Source of the DNA: Anniella stebbinsi
Lineage: Eukaryota; Chordata; Lepidosauria; Squamata; Anniellidae
Assembly: GCA_029215795.1 (NCBI GenBank)
Contig: JARDYH010000002.1
Location: 40,904,001-40,968,000 of the forward strand
DNA length: 64,000 nucleotides
Direction of reading: 5' to 3'
Positions 1-11,753 of the stretch are shown here, one piece after another. Made by a program: the position numbers and the translations under genes. The notes under the pieces were generated by a model. That model was not told the DNA's origin and made no database searches. It saw only the letters and a program-made list of their open reading frames with translations. How positions within the stretch are numbered: the first letter of the stretch is position 1; each line of letters opens with the position of its first letter.

Positions 1-224
1 TTTAACTCATATGGGAACTAGAATTTGACAACAAATTGGATTACATTCCACTTGAATTTATTCAGGATGGTGGGCTTTTTTTCTTTTTTGCACTATTAGC
101 ATAGTGGGGAGACAGTTTTGGTCTTTCTCCAGGATGTTGTTTTCAGCTAATTTTAAATGGCTTTTTAAATGAAAACTATGACAGCTAGAACAAAGATCTT
201 TCCCCGTAGCTATTGACCCAGGGC

Positions 225-880
225 TCCTCTAAATGAGCGATTTATTGCATGCTCATGATTGGCCACTCATTAAAGTTTGTGGGACTTTTAAGTGACATTG
301 TGAATGACCAGGATGTCTCCTGCTACATCCATAGAAAATTCCGTCTTGAAAAGAACCATGGGGCTGCCGTCATGTTGTCGCATTGCCACTGCTTTGGGGG
401 AAACCCCACGTTTTTGCTGCTGTGGAGTGGCCATGAGTAATCCCAACAGCAGGAAGCAGCATGGGCTTTCTGGAGGCCAGTCGTCTTGCCAGGGCCATCC
501 TCTGCCTTCTGCCTGGCTTCCAGTTGCCTTCTGCTGGGAATGTGCCCAACTTAATTCCGGAGTGAGGTTAGACAGTGGAAGAACTGTGGTGTCCTCACTC
601 CAGCATAAAAATTAGAGGTAAGTTCCTGACTTTTTAAATGCTCAGGTTTGCGGGAAAGCCCCACAGTGGCTGCAACGTATCACTGACACAGTGCCACCGT
701 GCAGCCACCATGGGGCTTTAAAAATGTATAGACAGACCCTACTTTTAAAGTGGTGATATCTGGAAAAAAGTGGGATCTTCTGTAACTAGATGGTGCTGTC
801 TCAATTGAAGTGAACAGAGCACGCTTAGAGGGGAAGTATTTAATTCAAACCACATGGTCCCCCCCTCTCTGTCAGTTTAA
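225..880. repeat. Interspersed DNA repeat, copy 1 of a three-copy local family
   Basis: Bases 225-285 match 11754-11810, sharing a core with GCATGCTCATGATTGGCCAC, and match the reverse complement of 20714-20755. A second shared block, around ATGGTGCTGTCTC at 790-815, recurs near 11970 and in inverse near 20530. No protein is encoded. Bases 1-224 hold nothing I recognise. The outer limits are approximate. Confidence 0.5.
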
Positions 881-1795
881 TGTAGCCCATAACAATTGTG
901 CCAAAAAGTAGGAAGCACAAATGCTCTGGGTAAGCAATGTGATTTCCTCTTAATGTAAAGATGCTCTGAGTCGCTATTGACAACACACTGAATTCTGAAA
1001 TTTAGGGAAAACCCAATTGGGGGAAGTTTTTTCAAAGTGTGGTGACACTTTCATGTAGGTATTTATTCTATCAGATTATTTGTAGTTCAAAGTTAAGTAG
1101 ATCTAGCTATTAATTCTTAAACAGAACTGTCTTTTCTTATTCTTTGATAATGAAAATAATGAAGGTGAGCATGTTTTGGGAGTGCTTTTAATGTCATGAG
1201 CTGTATGCTCTTGTGTCTCCTTTTGGACTAAAATACTAGCCACTTTTAGCCCCAGATCCACCTCTCTGTCTCATTTATTTATTTAATGTGTACCCTTTCC
1301 TTGGGAAAGAGGGGGGCAGTCATGGGTGCTATCCCATTTTATCTTGGTGCCAAGTTCTTCCAAGTCCATGAAGTTAACAGCCAGTGATTTAGCCAAGACC
1401 ACCCAATGAGCTTCATAGATGGAGCAAGGATTAGTCATCCACATCCAACATTTGATGCACCACACACCACATTTCCTTTCAGTGTTTTAATTCATACCAG
1501 GGCAATATCTAGAATTTGGAGGATCTGAAGGCAATGCCATCCCACTTCCAAAACAAGCTGGGGGAGGAGCACTCATATACCTCTCCTTGCAAGGGAGACA
1601 ATGACATTTTCACGAGGTAATATTTGACTAGAGGGTGCAGCTAAATGGGAAAAGTTCTCTTTGATTATGGGCCCCGTTTTGCAGTGTTTTCTCCCCAGGT
1701 GCCAACACTCTTACTTTTTCATGGCCAGGTGAAGCCCTTTTTTATTCTCCCAGGGCATTAAAACTGTATTTATACCAACTGATATTTTAATCATT
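881..1795. other. No recognised feature
   Basis: AT-rich DNA without a convincing exon, LINE domain or terminal-repeat pair. Confidence 0.5.
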
Positions 1796-1910
1796 GTTTT
1801 AAGATAATTATATATGTTTATGATATTATTTCATTGTTTATAGGTATTTTGGTAAACCGCCCTGGAAATCATAACAAATTATTATAAAAGTAATAAACAA
1901 ATACATTTTA
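1796..1910 (+). repeat. L2-type LINE 3' end remnant
   Basis: The segment has the wording of squamate L2 3' ends: a T-rich stretch, then GGTAAACCGCCCTGG, then an A-rich tail of TAATAAACAAATA type. It is degraded and has no coding part. Confidence 0.45.
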
Positions 1911-2839
1911 ATTCATGAAATATAGTAGGGCTCATGGAAAATAGCATGTGCTGTTTTCCATGAACTGTAGTATATGTTGTTCTAGGTATATTGAATGGAT
2001 GTACCAACTAGCATGTACTCTATCTAGTTAAGACATAGGGTTCCTTTCTATCATTGGAAGTGACCCTTGATCAGAGTTCCATTCACCCTCTCACCGACAG
2101 AAGGAGGAGAGGAGACGTTTACTGATTTCCCCCTTTGTGCTGCTTGGAAATATTTTTGTGGGGATTGGGGTCCCTCCGGAACAGTGAAGAGGAGAGGGAG
2201 ACTGCAGGGGAAATCAGCAAGAACTGCATCCCTTCTTCTGACAGTGGGATCCTCTGCTGGAATGCAAGCCCATCCATGAACAGAAGGAGCCTTCGGTTTG
2301 CAAATGGGAACTCAGAATCCAAGCCAATATGCCTGTTTGGCCTTCTGCCATTATAATTCTTGAACATGCAATTCAGTATACAGTCAGGACAATTCGTACC
2401 AAATGTATGAAAATTGGGATGAGGAATCTACCTGGTGAAGTGTATAAGCTGGCCAAAATCTAGAAAACTCCCATAAAAAGTGGCTACCATGAAGTCGTGT
2501 TCTGCAATGCGGACTGTCTGAACAGTTTGAAACAGCTGCAGTTAGATACAGGGGTTAGGGATGTCCGTCACTGGGAAATCTGGTGCTTTTTGGGTTCACC
2601 AGACTTCTGCAGTGCACCCAACTCAGCTTGCTTTTGCAAGCCAAACCACATGGTTTCCCCAACTTCTGGGGACATTTTACACATTTTTTTTTGTTTCACC
2701 CAAAAGTAGTAAAAATAGAGATTTGCATAAATTTTGGCTTTAAATTGCACATGGTTGCATATTTTATGGCATCAATGACCTTATCATAACATTGACAAAT
2801 GATTTACTTCGACATTGACGAAACTCTCTAGAACTGTTT
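1911..2839. other. No recognised feature
   Basis: Short overlapping open frames here are on both strands and have no recognisable domain. No transposon ends were identified. Confidence 0.4.
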
Positions 2840-2935
2840 CCCGACCTGGTGCCCTCTAGATGTTTTGGATTACAAATCCCAGCATTCTGAACCAATGGCC
2901 ATGCTGGCTGGAGCTGCTTGAAGTTGAAGTCCCGA
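2840..2935. repeat. Small hAT-type palindromic repeat remnant (CCCTCTAGATGTTTTGG family)
   Basis: The sequence reads like the common reptile family with TGCCCTCCAGATGTTTTGG, an ATGGCCATGCTGGCTGG core and an inverted second half. Related copies lie at 23405-23505, 29825-29905, 31283-31425, 54985-55095 and 56007-56152. No intact target duplication is visible. Confidence 0.6.
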
Positions 2936-3352
2936 ACATATGAAGGTCACAAGATAGGGGAAGGCAGTTCTAAAAGAGTAACAGTGGAGCCTGTGAGGAG
3001 TGTCTTTAACAGTGGAAAGAGAATGAGTATGCTTGATCACTCAAAACAAAGCAATTTTAAAAGCAATAAGGAGCCAAGGGAAGCACAGGGTGCAAAATTG
3101 CCATGCTGGAATGTGTGAGTGTGTTGTCAGAATTGTGGTTGGTAATGAAAGGTTGAAATTCCGCCTCACACACCGCCCTGTTTTAGTGGCCGGTTGCTAA
3201 CCGTGCAATTAAAACAACAAGTAGTTTGGCTCTAAGTCACCTGAAGTGCTGCTGGTCATAGGCGTGCGCACAGGTGGTTCACCTGGTGCCCAGGCACCAC
3301 CTAATTAAAAGTCCGGGAAAGGTGCAGCACGGAGAGAAGGGTGGGAAGCAGG

Positions 3353-3797
3353 CTGTGCATTGTCCGAAGCTATGGAAAGTGCACAGATGGCCTACACTAT
3401 TAGCATGACTAACATGCTAATAGCGTAGGCCACCTGCGCACTTTCCGGAGCTTCGGACAATGTGTGGCCTCCTCTGCCCCCTCCCCCCGCACCTTTCCCA
3501 GTATGAAAGGGTCTCTTAATGCTTGAATTAAGAGGCCCTTTCACACTGGGAAAGGTGGGAGGGGGTGGAGGAGGGGGCAGAGCAGGCCGCGCGTTCTCCA
3601 GAGCTCCGGAAAGCGTGGAGATCACCTAACGCCATTAGTGTGGCTGGGAGGATTCTCCCAGCCACGCTAATGGCGTTAGGTGATCTCCACGCCTCTAGAG
3701 AACACGCGGCCTGCTCTATCCCCCTCCCACCTTTCCCAGTATGAAACGGCCTCTTACTTCAAGTGTTAAGAGACCCTTTCATACTGGGAAAGGTGCG
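3353..3797. repeat. Four consecutive long hairpins inside the hAT element
   Basis: Four inverted repeats follow one another. They are 3353-3467 (centre about 3410), 3490-3557, 3580-3716 (arms of about 60 bp around TGGCGTTAGGTGATCTCC) and 3727-3797. Hairpins 2 and 4 share the arm CACCTTTCCCAGTATGAAA. Hairpins 1 and 3 share a plan of an outer GAGCT(T/C)CGG-type arm and an inner block ending in a TTAG/CTAA core. This looks like a duplicated two-hairpin unit. Confidence 0.85.
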
Positions 3798-4585
3798 GGG
3801 GGGGGGAAACGGAGCAGTCACAGCTTACCTGCTCTCTCCTCTCCCCCAGTCTCGCGATACTTCAGGATGAGACTTCTGACATTTCATCCCCATCTCGCGA
3901 GACTTGTGGGAGAGGCGGGGTCTGAGTACGAGTGGCAAAAAAGAAGGAGGCAGCAGCAGCAGCAGCGTGGACCTGGGGGTAAGTAAGGCAAGGCGGGCGG
4001 GCAGCGTGGGCAGGCAGAGGGCAGGGCATGTGGGCGGTCGAGCAGCGGGTGGAGGTCGAGCGAGCAAGCGAGCAAGCAACGGTGGGTGAGCGAGTAGCGG
4101 GCAGGTCGGGTGGGCAGGCGGCGGGCAGCTGGCAGCTGAGCAGCAGGAAGCCTAAGGATGAAGGTGCGAGGGGTGAGGTGGGGGCTCAAACTGCAGGCTC
4201 AAAGGAGTGGTTTTCTGCTTTGCACACAGAACCTTGATCTAATTACCAGCCAATATGCTTCACTTTGCTTTTTTAAAAATGGGTTTCTGCAGAAGCAAAC
4301 AAATGTGGATTCAAAGGACACAGAGTTTTGTGTTTTGGATGTTCAGACTCCACCTCTGCTTATTGCTCCTATTTCTGCTTACCCAGGTGCTCAAGTCTCT
4401 GAACTTTCTTGCCAGTTCTTTTATATATTACCTGCAAGGATTTTCATGTATATATCAAAATGTACAACATTATGATGTATAACATATGATCCCGTGCCTT
4501 TTACAGCTACTCAATGTTCCTACATAGCTTTTCAGACAAGGGAATAACTTTGGATCATTTCACTTGCATGTGTTGTAGATCACAA

Positions 4586-4790
4586 GCTGAATATGAGCCA
4601 ACAGTGTGATGTGGCTGCAAAAAAAGCAAATGCTATTTTGAGATGCATTAATAGAGTATAGCTTCCAAATCGCATGAGGTACCGGCTCCCCTTTATTTGG
4701 CACTGGTTAGGCCTCAGCTTGAATATTGCATCCAGTTCTGGGCACCACACTTCAAGAGGGATGCATACAACTTGGAGGCCTAAATCCAAT
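4586..4790 (+). pseudogene. CR1 LINE reverse-transcriptase C-terminal fragment
   Basis: Translation gives recognisable CR1 words: NMSQQCDVAAKKANAI, then after a frameshift a segment of [14 protein letters not shown] type. This is the region downstream of the polymerase motifs. It is broken and has no 3' end. Confidence 0.75.
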
Positions 4791-5139
4791 TGCTACTCCT
4801 AACTAGAATAGATACAGTGAATCAATGGGAACTTGTTAAGTCCACACATATCTAAGTTTCATTGCTTCAATGTGTTTGTTCTGGTGGGGACTAGCAATTG
4901 GACTGGTGATCTGATCTGTTTCTGTAATAGCCAGAAATGCTGAATGTGATACTGCTGGACCCAGAGTTCAGCCACCTGAAAATCTGAGTTTTTCTTTTAA
5001 AAAAGATTCTAGCCTTTATGGCTGCAAAGATGTCGTTGGAAGTGTGTCATAATGCCTGCTGAAATCTCAGCATTTGTATTCTTTGATGGTGATGTAACCC
5101 ACTTTTGTTTTTGAGAGACATGTTTGTAAAATAAACATG

Positions 5140-5494
5140 GGCCCCCTCCACAAGAATGCGCCTTTGCGCCTGGTTCCGCGATTATGCGCATTATCGCGGA
5201 GGCGCATTTACTCACAATCCCTCTGCACGGGAGGCGGCGAGAAGCGGCGAAGCGCATTAAAAGATGCCCAAAAAGCGCTTTCCAGGTAGTTAATGCGCAT
5301 AATCGCTTGTTCACACAGCGAAAATGCGCTTTAACGGCCGGAGCAAAATAAAAGTCGCTATTTAACGCGCGTTCGAAAATGCGCATTATCGGGGAGATAA
5401 CGCGCCTGTACGCCCGTTTTGCGCTCCGCTGGTGTGTAGGTAAAATTTATAATGAGCCTTCAAGGCTCATTAAACGCCCCGTGTGGAGGAGGCC
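5140..5494. mobile_element. Short Harbinger-like element, ATGCGC-rich family, copy A (355 bp)
   Basis: The ends GGCCCCCTCCACAAG and, inverted, GGCCTCCTCCACAC are flanked by the 3-bp repeat ATG (5137-5139 and 5495-5497). The interior is dense in GCGCATTA/TAATGCGC words in both orientations. Other family members are 39394-39749, 50786-51842 and 58295-59313. A 3-bp duplication with GGCC-type ends suggests PIF/Harbinger, but no transposase is present to prove it. Confidence 0.75.
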
Positions 5495-5940
5495 ATGGGA
5501 AGTGGTGATGTTGTAGTTCTGTCCCTTTCCCCCTTTTTCCAAGCTCTGACTGCATTTCACAACACTAATGGTTTAGTTGTAGGATTCAGAGATGCTCAAC
5601 AATATCATATTTTATTGACTTTTAGATTCTGGTTTACAGTTCAGTAAATCAGACATGTGACCAAGGTCACGCACCCTTGGGGATGGTTATGTCAGGATGG
5701 GCACACATCCTTGGGAGCTGGACATGTTGGGGTGGACACGCCTCCTTGAGGGTCGGCTATGATGTCCTCCTTTTTGGTTTCCAAAATATGGTCACCCTAG
5801 TTAAATGAAATTTACTCCCAAGTTTACCTCAAAAAATCCCTGGGGGCACCACCTGATGAAATGTGCTGCACACGCTTATGCTGCTGGTTCAAAGAAGCTA
5901 TGAATTTACCCTTTCAGCATCATTACTTAGGGATACAAAC

Positions 5941-7199
5941 TAGGGGTGTGAATTGGATTTGGCCGAATCCCAAATCCAGAACAAAATCCAAAGTAAACCA
6001 AATCCGAATGTGAACATTCCTGACGATTCATCATTCAGAAGGACACGGAGTAACAGACTGCATGTCTCCAAAGTTTGATACATTTCTCCCCAAATCCTTC
6101 ATATATGGAAAATACCAGGGTGGTGAGAGGTGAGAGGGAGAAGAGGGGGCATAGTTTTATGACTGACAACTTTAGCTTCAAGTCACAGTGAATAGTTTTT
6201 ACCGGGGCCCTTATGTCCTAGTACTTTCGGGGAGGGATGTTGCAGGGCAGATCCAGCATTCAGTGCTCTCTCCCAGGAGCAGGAATGTTAAAAGAGGTTT
6301 GGTGGGGTCTGTGGGACCTGAGAAGTTGTAGCATTGGCTGCCTGCTTGGAAAATGCTGGATGTTCAAGTCCTTCTGTCTCTGCTGCTGTATGTTCCTTGT
6401 CCATCATCCACCCCTGTCCTGTTGCACATTCTGTGACTTTGGGGGCAATTGAGCAGAAAACAAACAAAAGTCTTAAACCATTTTTTCATTTATCATGCAC
6501 CTATACTTCTGAAATCCACCAGGTCTCTTGGTAAAAGACATCTCTATGACATATGCCATTTTCATACAAATTGCCAAAACATAAATAAATGAACAAACAA
6601 CCCTTGTGGAGAGGAGTAAGGGGAAGTGAATCATTTACTTCCTGTACAAATGTGAACATTCCCCTTCCACAAAAGCCATTGCACCAGTCCTTCTGAAATT
6701 GGGCATGTTTCTTAACTTGGATCCCCTCTATATTCATTTTCATAACAATGCCCACAAAACATGTAGGGCGATAAGCACATATCCTTTTGCTCTTAAAGAC
6801 CACTCCCTGCACCTATTCATCTGAAACTTGGCAGGATTGATCCCCTCAGAAGGGCTAATTTCCCTGAAAATTTCATCCAGTAATGCCTAGAATTACAAAA
6901 GTTACCAGCAATTTCCTCTTTAGAGAAATCAAAATGTAAAGCCACATACCACAAAAACCCCTTCACCAATTTCTCTATAGTTTGGCAAATGTAATCCCCT
7001 TATAATAGACTACAAGACTGCCAACTTCATCCAGTTCTGACAAACAAAAAAGAGCTGTAAGTATTTGTTAATTCCTAATGAAATTTGGATTCCTGAGTCA
7101 AAGTGGGTGGCCTCGGAATTGGCCTGAGCTGAATCAGGCTGCTTTCCAAAGCTCCAAATTGTGGTCCAAACCAAATATTGTGGTTAGTGCACACCTTTA
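5941..7199. mobile_element. hAT-like element with TAGGGGTGTG ends (1.26 kb)
   Basis: The left end is TAGGGGTGTGAATT and the right end, inverted, TAAAGGTGTGCAC. Flanks ATACAAAC (5933-5940) and ATGCAAAC (7200-7207) agree at 7 of 8 bases, as expected for an old hAT duplication. Terminal regions are rich in AATCCGAA-like words, as in the related but GC-rich element 12369-13592. No transposase was found. Confidence 0.65.
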
Positions 7200-7207
7200 A
7201 TGCAAAC

Positions 7208-7739
7208 TTGTTAAAGCCTGGTTTGTTTGGTGCTTTACGCAATAATATATACAATTATGCCACCAAATAATTTGCAAGGAGAAGACAAATTGTGAAAAGG
7301 AGATGTGTGCAGCTGCAGACAAGGTTAAAAGGGTGTAAAGAAAAACTGGCTCTTTTACAGGGGCTGATTTCACCTTAAAAACCAAATATCATTGACTTTG
7401 AGGCCCTGTAGACCCAGGGGTTGCCGGAATGAATGGCTTGCCCAATTGTAGTGACTCACTCCAGATTTCATCAAGGTTTTTATTCTCCTTTCAGGAAATG
7501 TAGCTGGGAAAATGCATTTCATTTTGTGTAGGTGTTCTCTCCTTTCAAGCTTGTGTCTATGTAATTGTCCCTTTCAAAAATAAATGGATTAGTAGGAGGG
7601 AGACTAAATTCTCCTTATCACTATGATCACTATGAAATGCCACTACAGAGCTGCTCTGTGTGTTTAAGTATCCCACGCGGGATTTCATCTTTTAGGCTTT
7701 TAAAACAATTACGGCAATTTTCAGTGTCTTTCCTTTTGG
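7208..7739. other. No recognised feature
   Basis: Unassigned sequence without a supported exon or repeat boundary. Confidence 0.4.
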
Positions 7740-8800
7740 TTTGATGTGGCTTGATCCTTGGGAGCAGGGCTGATGTCAAGGGTAGGTCTGGATGGGCACC
7801 TGCCAAGGGCCTACACTGCAGCAGAGACCAACTGAACTGACAAGAACCCATCGGGTTTGGTCCTCCTCTTCACCATTGCCGCCTGCTTGTTCACTCTGGC
7901 GCAGACAATGATGATGGTGAGGAAGGAGGCTTATCTGATTCTCTTCAAAATTTGGTAAATTTCCTTTGTATGTATTTACAACATATGAATTTAATTGTTA
8001 ATTTGTGAGTTGTTTTACTATTACAGTTGTCAAATGATATTACTATTTAAATATGCATCACTGATTACTGAAGGAGAATCAAAGTTTATACCACCAAGAT
8101 ATTCAGTTATATTTTACTACATTCAGTAATTTTCAGAGCAGAATTCAGAGTAATATTTTGTTTACAATTACTTGTTTTCATTTTTGTAGTGCTCTGTCCC
8201 CTCTAGTTGTGAAAGGTTCTCACACATGCAAAATCAATAATTAATACTGAGGAAGAGATAATTGAAATGGATTTCATAATTTTAGAAGTTACCGTCTAAT
8301 ATTTGTTGTATGAAGCAGATTATTTTTTGTATCATCAAACATTGTATTTTGTTGTAATAACTGCAATAGTCTGTATGATCCTAATAACAGACATGGTATG
8401 TTTATATTTTCAATATATGTTTATTGCATGTACTACAAGATTGTCAATACATATTTATGAGTTTGGTTGCATGGTTTGATTACAATAATTGGAAATTTAT
8501 TTTCTACTGGGTTTGCTGGGTATCTGCATAGTGACCACTCTTAGTTAGCACTGATCAATTTTTCATAGAAAATTAATTATTTAGCATCAGTAGGTCCTTT
8601 TTCTTTACCAGTTTGCTTGTGAGGTCTCCTCTGCTTCTTTTTTCAGTGAGGAAGGAGGAGCAGTAGGTGCCACCGCCTCCTTGCTCACTGGCTCTCTGCT
8701 CGTCAAGCAAGCAAGTGGGGGCAGCAGGACGTTGACAAAGATGTGAGAAAGTAGACTCATTGAGGGAGGAAGTCCATTGAGGGTGTCTCACTCAAGGGCC
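7740..8800. repeat. Interspersed repeat split by a later insertion
   Basis: Bases 7740-7929 and 8646-8800 are two halves of one repeat. The paralogue at 16762-17060 runs through the same point without interruption. The 716 bp between the halves are a separate insertion. Confidence 0.7.
7930..8645. mobile_element. Unidentified 716-bp AT-rich insertion with 13-bp target duplication
   Basis: The insert is flanked by the perfect direct repeat GTGAGGAAGGAGG (7917-7929 and 8646-8658). Removing one copy plus the insert restores the arrangement seen in the paralogue near 16984. A 13-bp duplication suggests target-primed LINE machinery, yet there is no poly(A) tail or tandem tail at either end, and no recognised LINE, SINE or LTR sequence inside. 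The strand is undetermined. Confidence 0.7.
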
Positions 8801-8894
8801 CTCAAAAACATGGAGCTGGTACTGCTTGGGAGGGTATTATGGGCATTATAATGGGCCAGTATCCTTCCCCCACCCTTAAGCTTCCTTTGGAACA

Positions 8895-9105
8895 AGTGGA
8901 GGCTGATGGCCTCAATTCTGGTGGAGTTGTGAGTCCATTCCAGGTTTCAGTCAGAACTAGACAGAACTCTAAAGCAGCTATCCAATGTGCTGAACCCTAT
9001 CCCCCCAAATAGGTTCAACACCAGAACTCCTTTAGAGTTCTGGCTGGTTCCAACTGAAATCCAGCAAGGATTTGCAGCCCTACCAATATCACAGCCACCA
9101 GCTTC
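8895..9105. repeat. Palindromic short DNA repeat (GTGGAGGCTG / CAGCCACCAGC ends)
   Basis: The left end is GTGGAGGCTGATGGC and the right end holds CAGCCACCAGCTTCC. The inner halves are inverted copies containing TTTCAGTCAGAACTAGACAG-type words. Copies recur at 42285-42475 and 45460-45650. Confidence 0.65.
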
Positions 9106-9364
9106 CATTTTTGGAACATATCTAAAGCTGCATCCTCTTGAAAGGTGGGAAGAGTCTGGAAATGTTTTGACGTGCTTGAGTTGGGCAGAATCAAGGCAAG
9201 GAGAGGACTTTGCAGCGGGCGAGAGGTTCCCAGAGAGCGGCTGAGAAAAAGAGAGAAATGAACTTGTATAAAAGAAAACAAAACCTGGACCAATATTCCT
9301 GTGAATCTAGCACCACCTTCCTGAGTTCTTATTCTGTGCCACCACAATACATGCTCAATCTGTA

Positions 9365-9597
9365 CATGATTTTTTTTAACTTTGCTATTTTAATTTTGTA
9401 TTTTAAATCTGTATTCTGTATTGCTGCTCGGTTTTATCCTGGTTGTGCTTTTATATTGTATGTTATACTATGTTTTTATACTGTTTGTTTTATATTTTGA
9501 ATGGTTTTAATGGTTTTAATTTTTGTAAACCATCCAGAGAGCTTTGGCTATTGGGCGGTATAGAAATGCAATCAATAAATGAATAAATGAATAAACA
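9365..9597 (+). repeat. L2 LINE 3' UTR and tail
   Basis: A T-rich 3' UTR is followed by GAGAGCTTTGGCTATTGGGC, GGTATAGAAATGCAATC and an (AATGAATA)n-like tail. This ending is shared with the coding L2 copy at 47805-48436, so it marks the 3' end of the same L2 lineage. The coding part is absent through 5' truncation. Confidence 0.8.
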
Positions 9598-9827
9598 GAC
9601 CATTGCTAGGATATCATAAGGCCCTAGTCCTCTCCCTTTTTAAATGAACAGGCCCTGTGAAAACTGCCCTTAACTTTACATTGCTAGGGGAAACAGAAGT
9701 GAGAAACAGTATTGTTGTTGTGATGGTGTTGACCAAGTGTCCTACTTTAAAGAAGACAATCCTCTATTTGAAGGTATCCTCTATTTGAAAGACTGTTTGG
9801 TCCAAGTCAGAAACATAAGAAGGAAGA

Positions 9828-9857
9828 GTGTGTGTGTGTGTGTGGGGGGGGGGGGGG
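9828..9857. repeat. (TG)n and poly-G simple repeat
   Basis: A TG run passes directly into about 13 consecutive G. Confidence 0.9.
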
Positions 9858-9960
9858 TGTTGACATAGCTCATCCCCAGTGAGCAGCACCTGGACAGCAG
9901 ACTGAGCAGGCAGGCATACAGGTTACCTGGTCTGTCCTCCCTGCTATGGTGAAATATACT

Positions 9961-10186
9961 GGCTGAATTTGGATGACACAATAAGCAACTGGGGGGGGGG
10001 GAACAATCGTCAGTTGTATTGACTATCGTGTCATTCGAATGCTGCCATAGTCAACTCAGCGCTGATCCTAATCCACACCACAGTTGATTATTTATTACCA
10101 TGTTGTGTGGGGGAGTACCCCCTAGATGAACAAATGTAAAGTTGATTATTACCCCACCATTGACTATCGTGTGTCCAAATTCAGCC
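9961..10186. mobile_element. Short inverted-repeat element, GGCTGAATT(C/T)GG family, copy 1
   Basis: The termini GGCTGAATTTGGATGACAC and inverted GGCTGAATTTGGACACAC enclose about 225 bp of inverted halves containing TTGACTATCGTGT. Copies lie at 32824-33049, 36573-37072 (variant) and 58072-58297. The duplication is not certain. The poly-G tract after CAACTG is shared by several copies. Confidence 0.75.
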
Positions 10187-10349
10187 ATTGTGTTTCTATT
10201 TAAATTACAGTGATGATGTCTGAATGTGTATATACATATAAATTAGCATATGCAAATTTTGTGCAACCCTGTGCCCCTCTTTTGTCCTCTTTTGGTGATG
10301 GATGTCCTCTTTTTTGGCAATGTATATAATTCGTGTGAACCCCCCCCCC

Positions 10350-10462
10350 CCCTGTCTATTTTAATATTGTGTGCTGCCTGTATTTTAATATTGTGAAGTG
10401 CTGAGAGATTTAATATTCAGTGGCATACATATGCCACAGATAAAGAAATAAATAAATATAAT
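10350..10462 (+). repeat. LINE 3'-tail remnant
   Basis: GTGAAGTGCTGAGAGATTTA followed by a pentanucleotide-like AAATAAATAAATA tail resembles a decayed LINE 3' end. Confidence 0.4.
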
Positions 10463-11753
10463 AATTTTGTTCAGGCATATGGGCCTTACTTTATCTCGCC
10501 TTTTTCATATAAGTTGATGGCTCAGCCTTAAATATGTGGAGGCAGGGGGAGATGATTTGAGGGAACCAAATGTTCTGCTCAACTAGATGACTCACACAAA
10601 CAGAGCATTTCACCATGGCACATAATGATAAATGAAACAAACTATTCACATTATTATTCAGAAAACAGTACAGCTGCCTACGGGTTTCATTAATTTGTTA
10701 AGGTGTAGCTGATTGATTCCCTCAGCCATTATACCTGGTACCTCAAAATTATTAAGATTTGTTTTCTCTGCTGGTAACGTGGTGGTGGTGGGAGATGTTT
10801 TGCATTCAGCGGTGATGAGCAGCTGTTACCATGCAGAGATCTGAATGCGCCAGCCATAGTTATTGCTTCACAGCTTAATGTCTCAGTGAACCATTTACCA
10901 TACAGTAGTTCTATGACATCTTTGAAATACAAGACCTCATCCCAGCATCCTAAAGCACTGACGAAGAAACGCTTCCCCCCTTTTTTTTTAAGATGACACT
11001 TTAATGGACCATTAATATTCTGCCATACATAATTTCAAGATGAGAGACTACACTGAGTGTAGAAGAACATACATAAGAGCATTGCCTGGAATATATGAAA
11101 AGCAAACTATATCAGCCAGAAAATGCAAAGTGACTTTCAAAGATTTCTTTTTCACAGAGTTCAATTTTTTTTTAATCCTTTGAGTGAGATGTTAATCATG
11201 GCTTGCAGATGTGTAAATTTTCCCCTTTAGCCATGATAAAAGAGCCTTCTCTGATGTAGAAGCATCTGCCTTAGCTATGCAGCCAGGGTTCTGAATTAAG
11301 GCACTGTCTCTCTCAAGTAACCTCATATGTAAACCGGGAGCTCTCAGAGTTAAGCCTTCATTCTGTATGCCTGAGATTATCTGAATACTTGTCTGGGATT
11401 CATTCCCGGACAGGGGAGTAAAGGAAGTCAACGAGCAATCATATTCCCATTCCATAGCATTAGCACAGTTCCTCTTTCTATTTGTGCCTCTGCCACTGCT
11501 CAGCAAGGGGTAATAACACAGGGTTATTTACTCAGTGATGTCTAAAGATAGTAAATGGTATTATTTATTTAGATTTTTAATCCTGTCCTTCTGGCAGAGG
11601 CACAGGCGATGTCTTGGAAGGGATACCATTAATTAATGTTAAAATATCTTAGCAAACATAGAGCTTAAAGACACTTCTACTCGCCCACTGTCTCTAGACA
11701 GTTGTCCATCACGAGACATTGCTTCTGGAAGACAATAAAACACAGAGACTGAT
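10463..11753. other. No recognised feature
   Basis: A long stretch without clear transposon signatures and without a supported exon. It is one of the few candidate single-copy stretches upstream of ZNF366. Confidence 0.4.

Larger units (their letters stand above)
3257..5880. mobile_element. Non-autonomous hAT-like transposon, 2.6 kb, with nested insertions
   Basis: The element is bounded by a perfect 8-bp direct repeat CTGCTGGT (3249-3256 and 5881-5888). The termini are inverted: CATAGGCGTGCGCA at the left and CATAAGCGTGTGCA at the right read inward, two mismatches in 14. Eight-base duplications and CA/TA-starting ends are typical of hAT transposons. No transposase frame is seen. The left third is a chain of long hairpins. 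Inside lie a CR1 remnant, a complete 355-bp Harbinger-like element, and near 5760-5805 an end resembling that of 44524-45314. Confidence 0.8.

Noticed and set aside
3950..4150. CpG-island promoter
   Set aside because: The tract is inside a transposon with an intact 8-bp target duplication.
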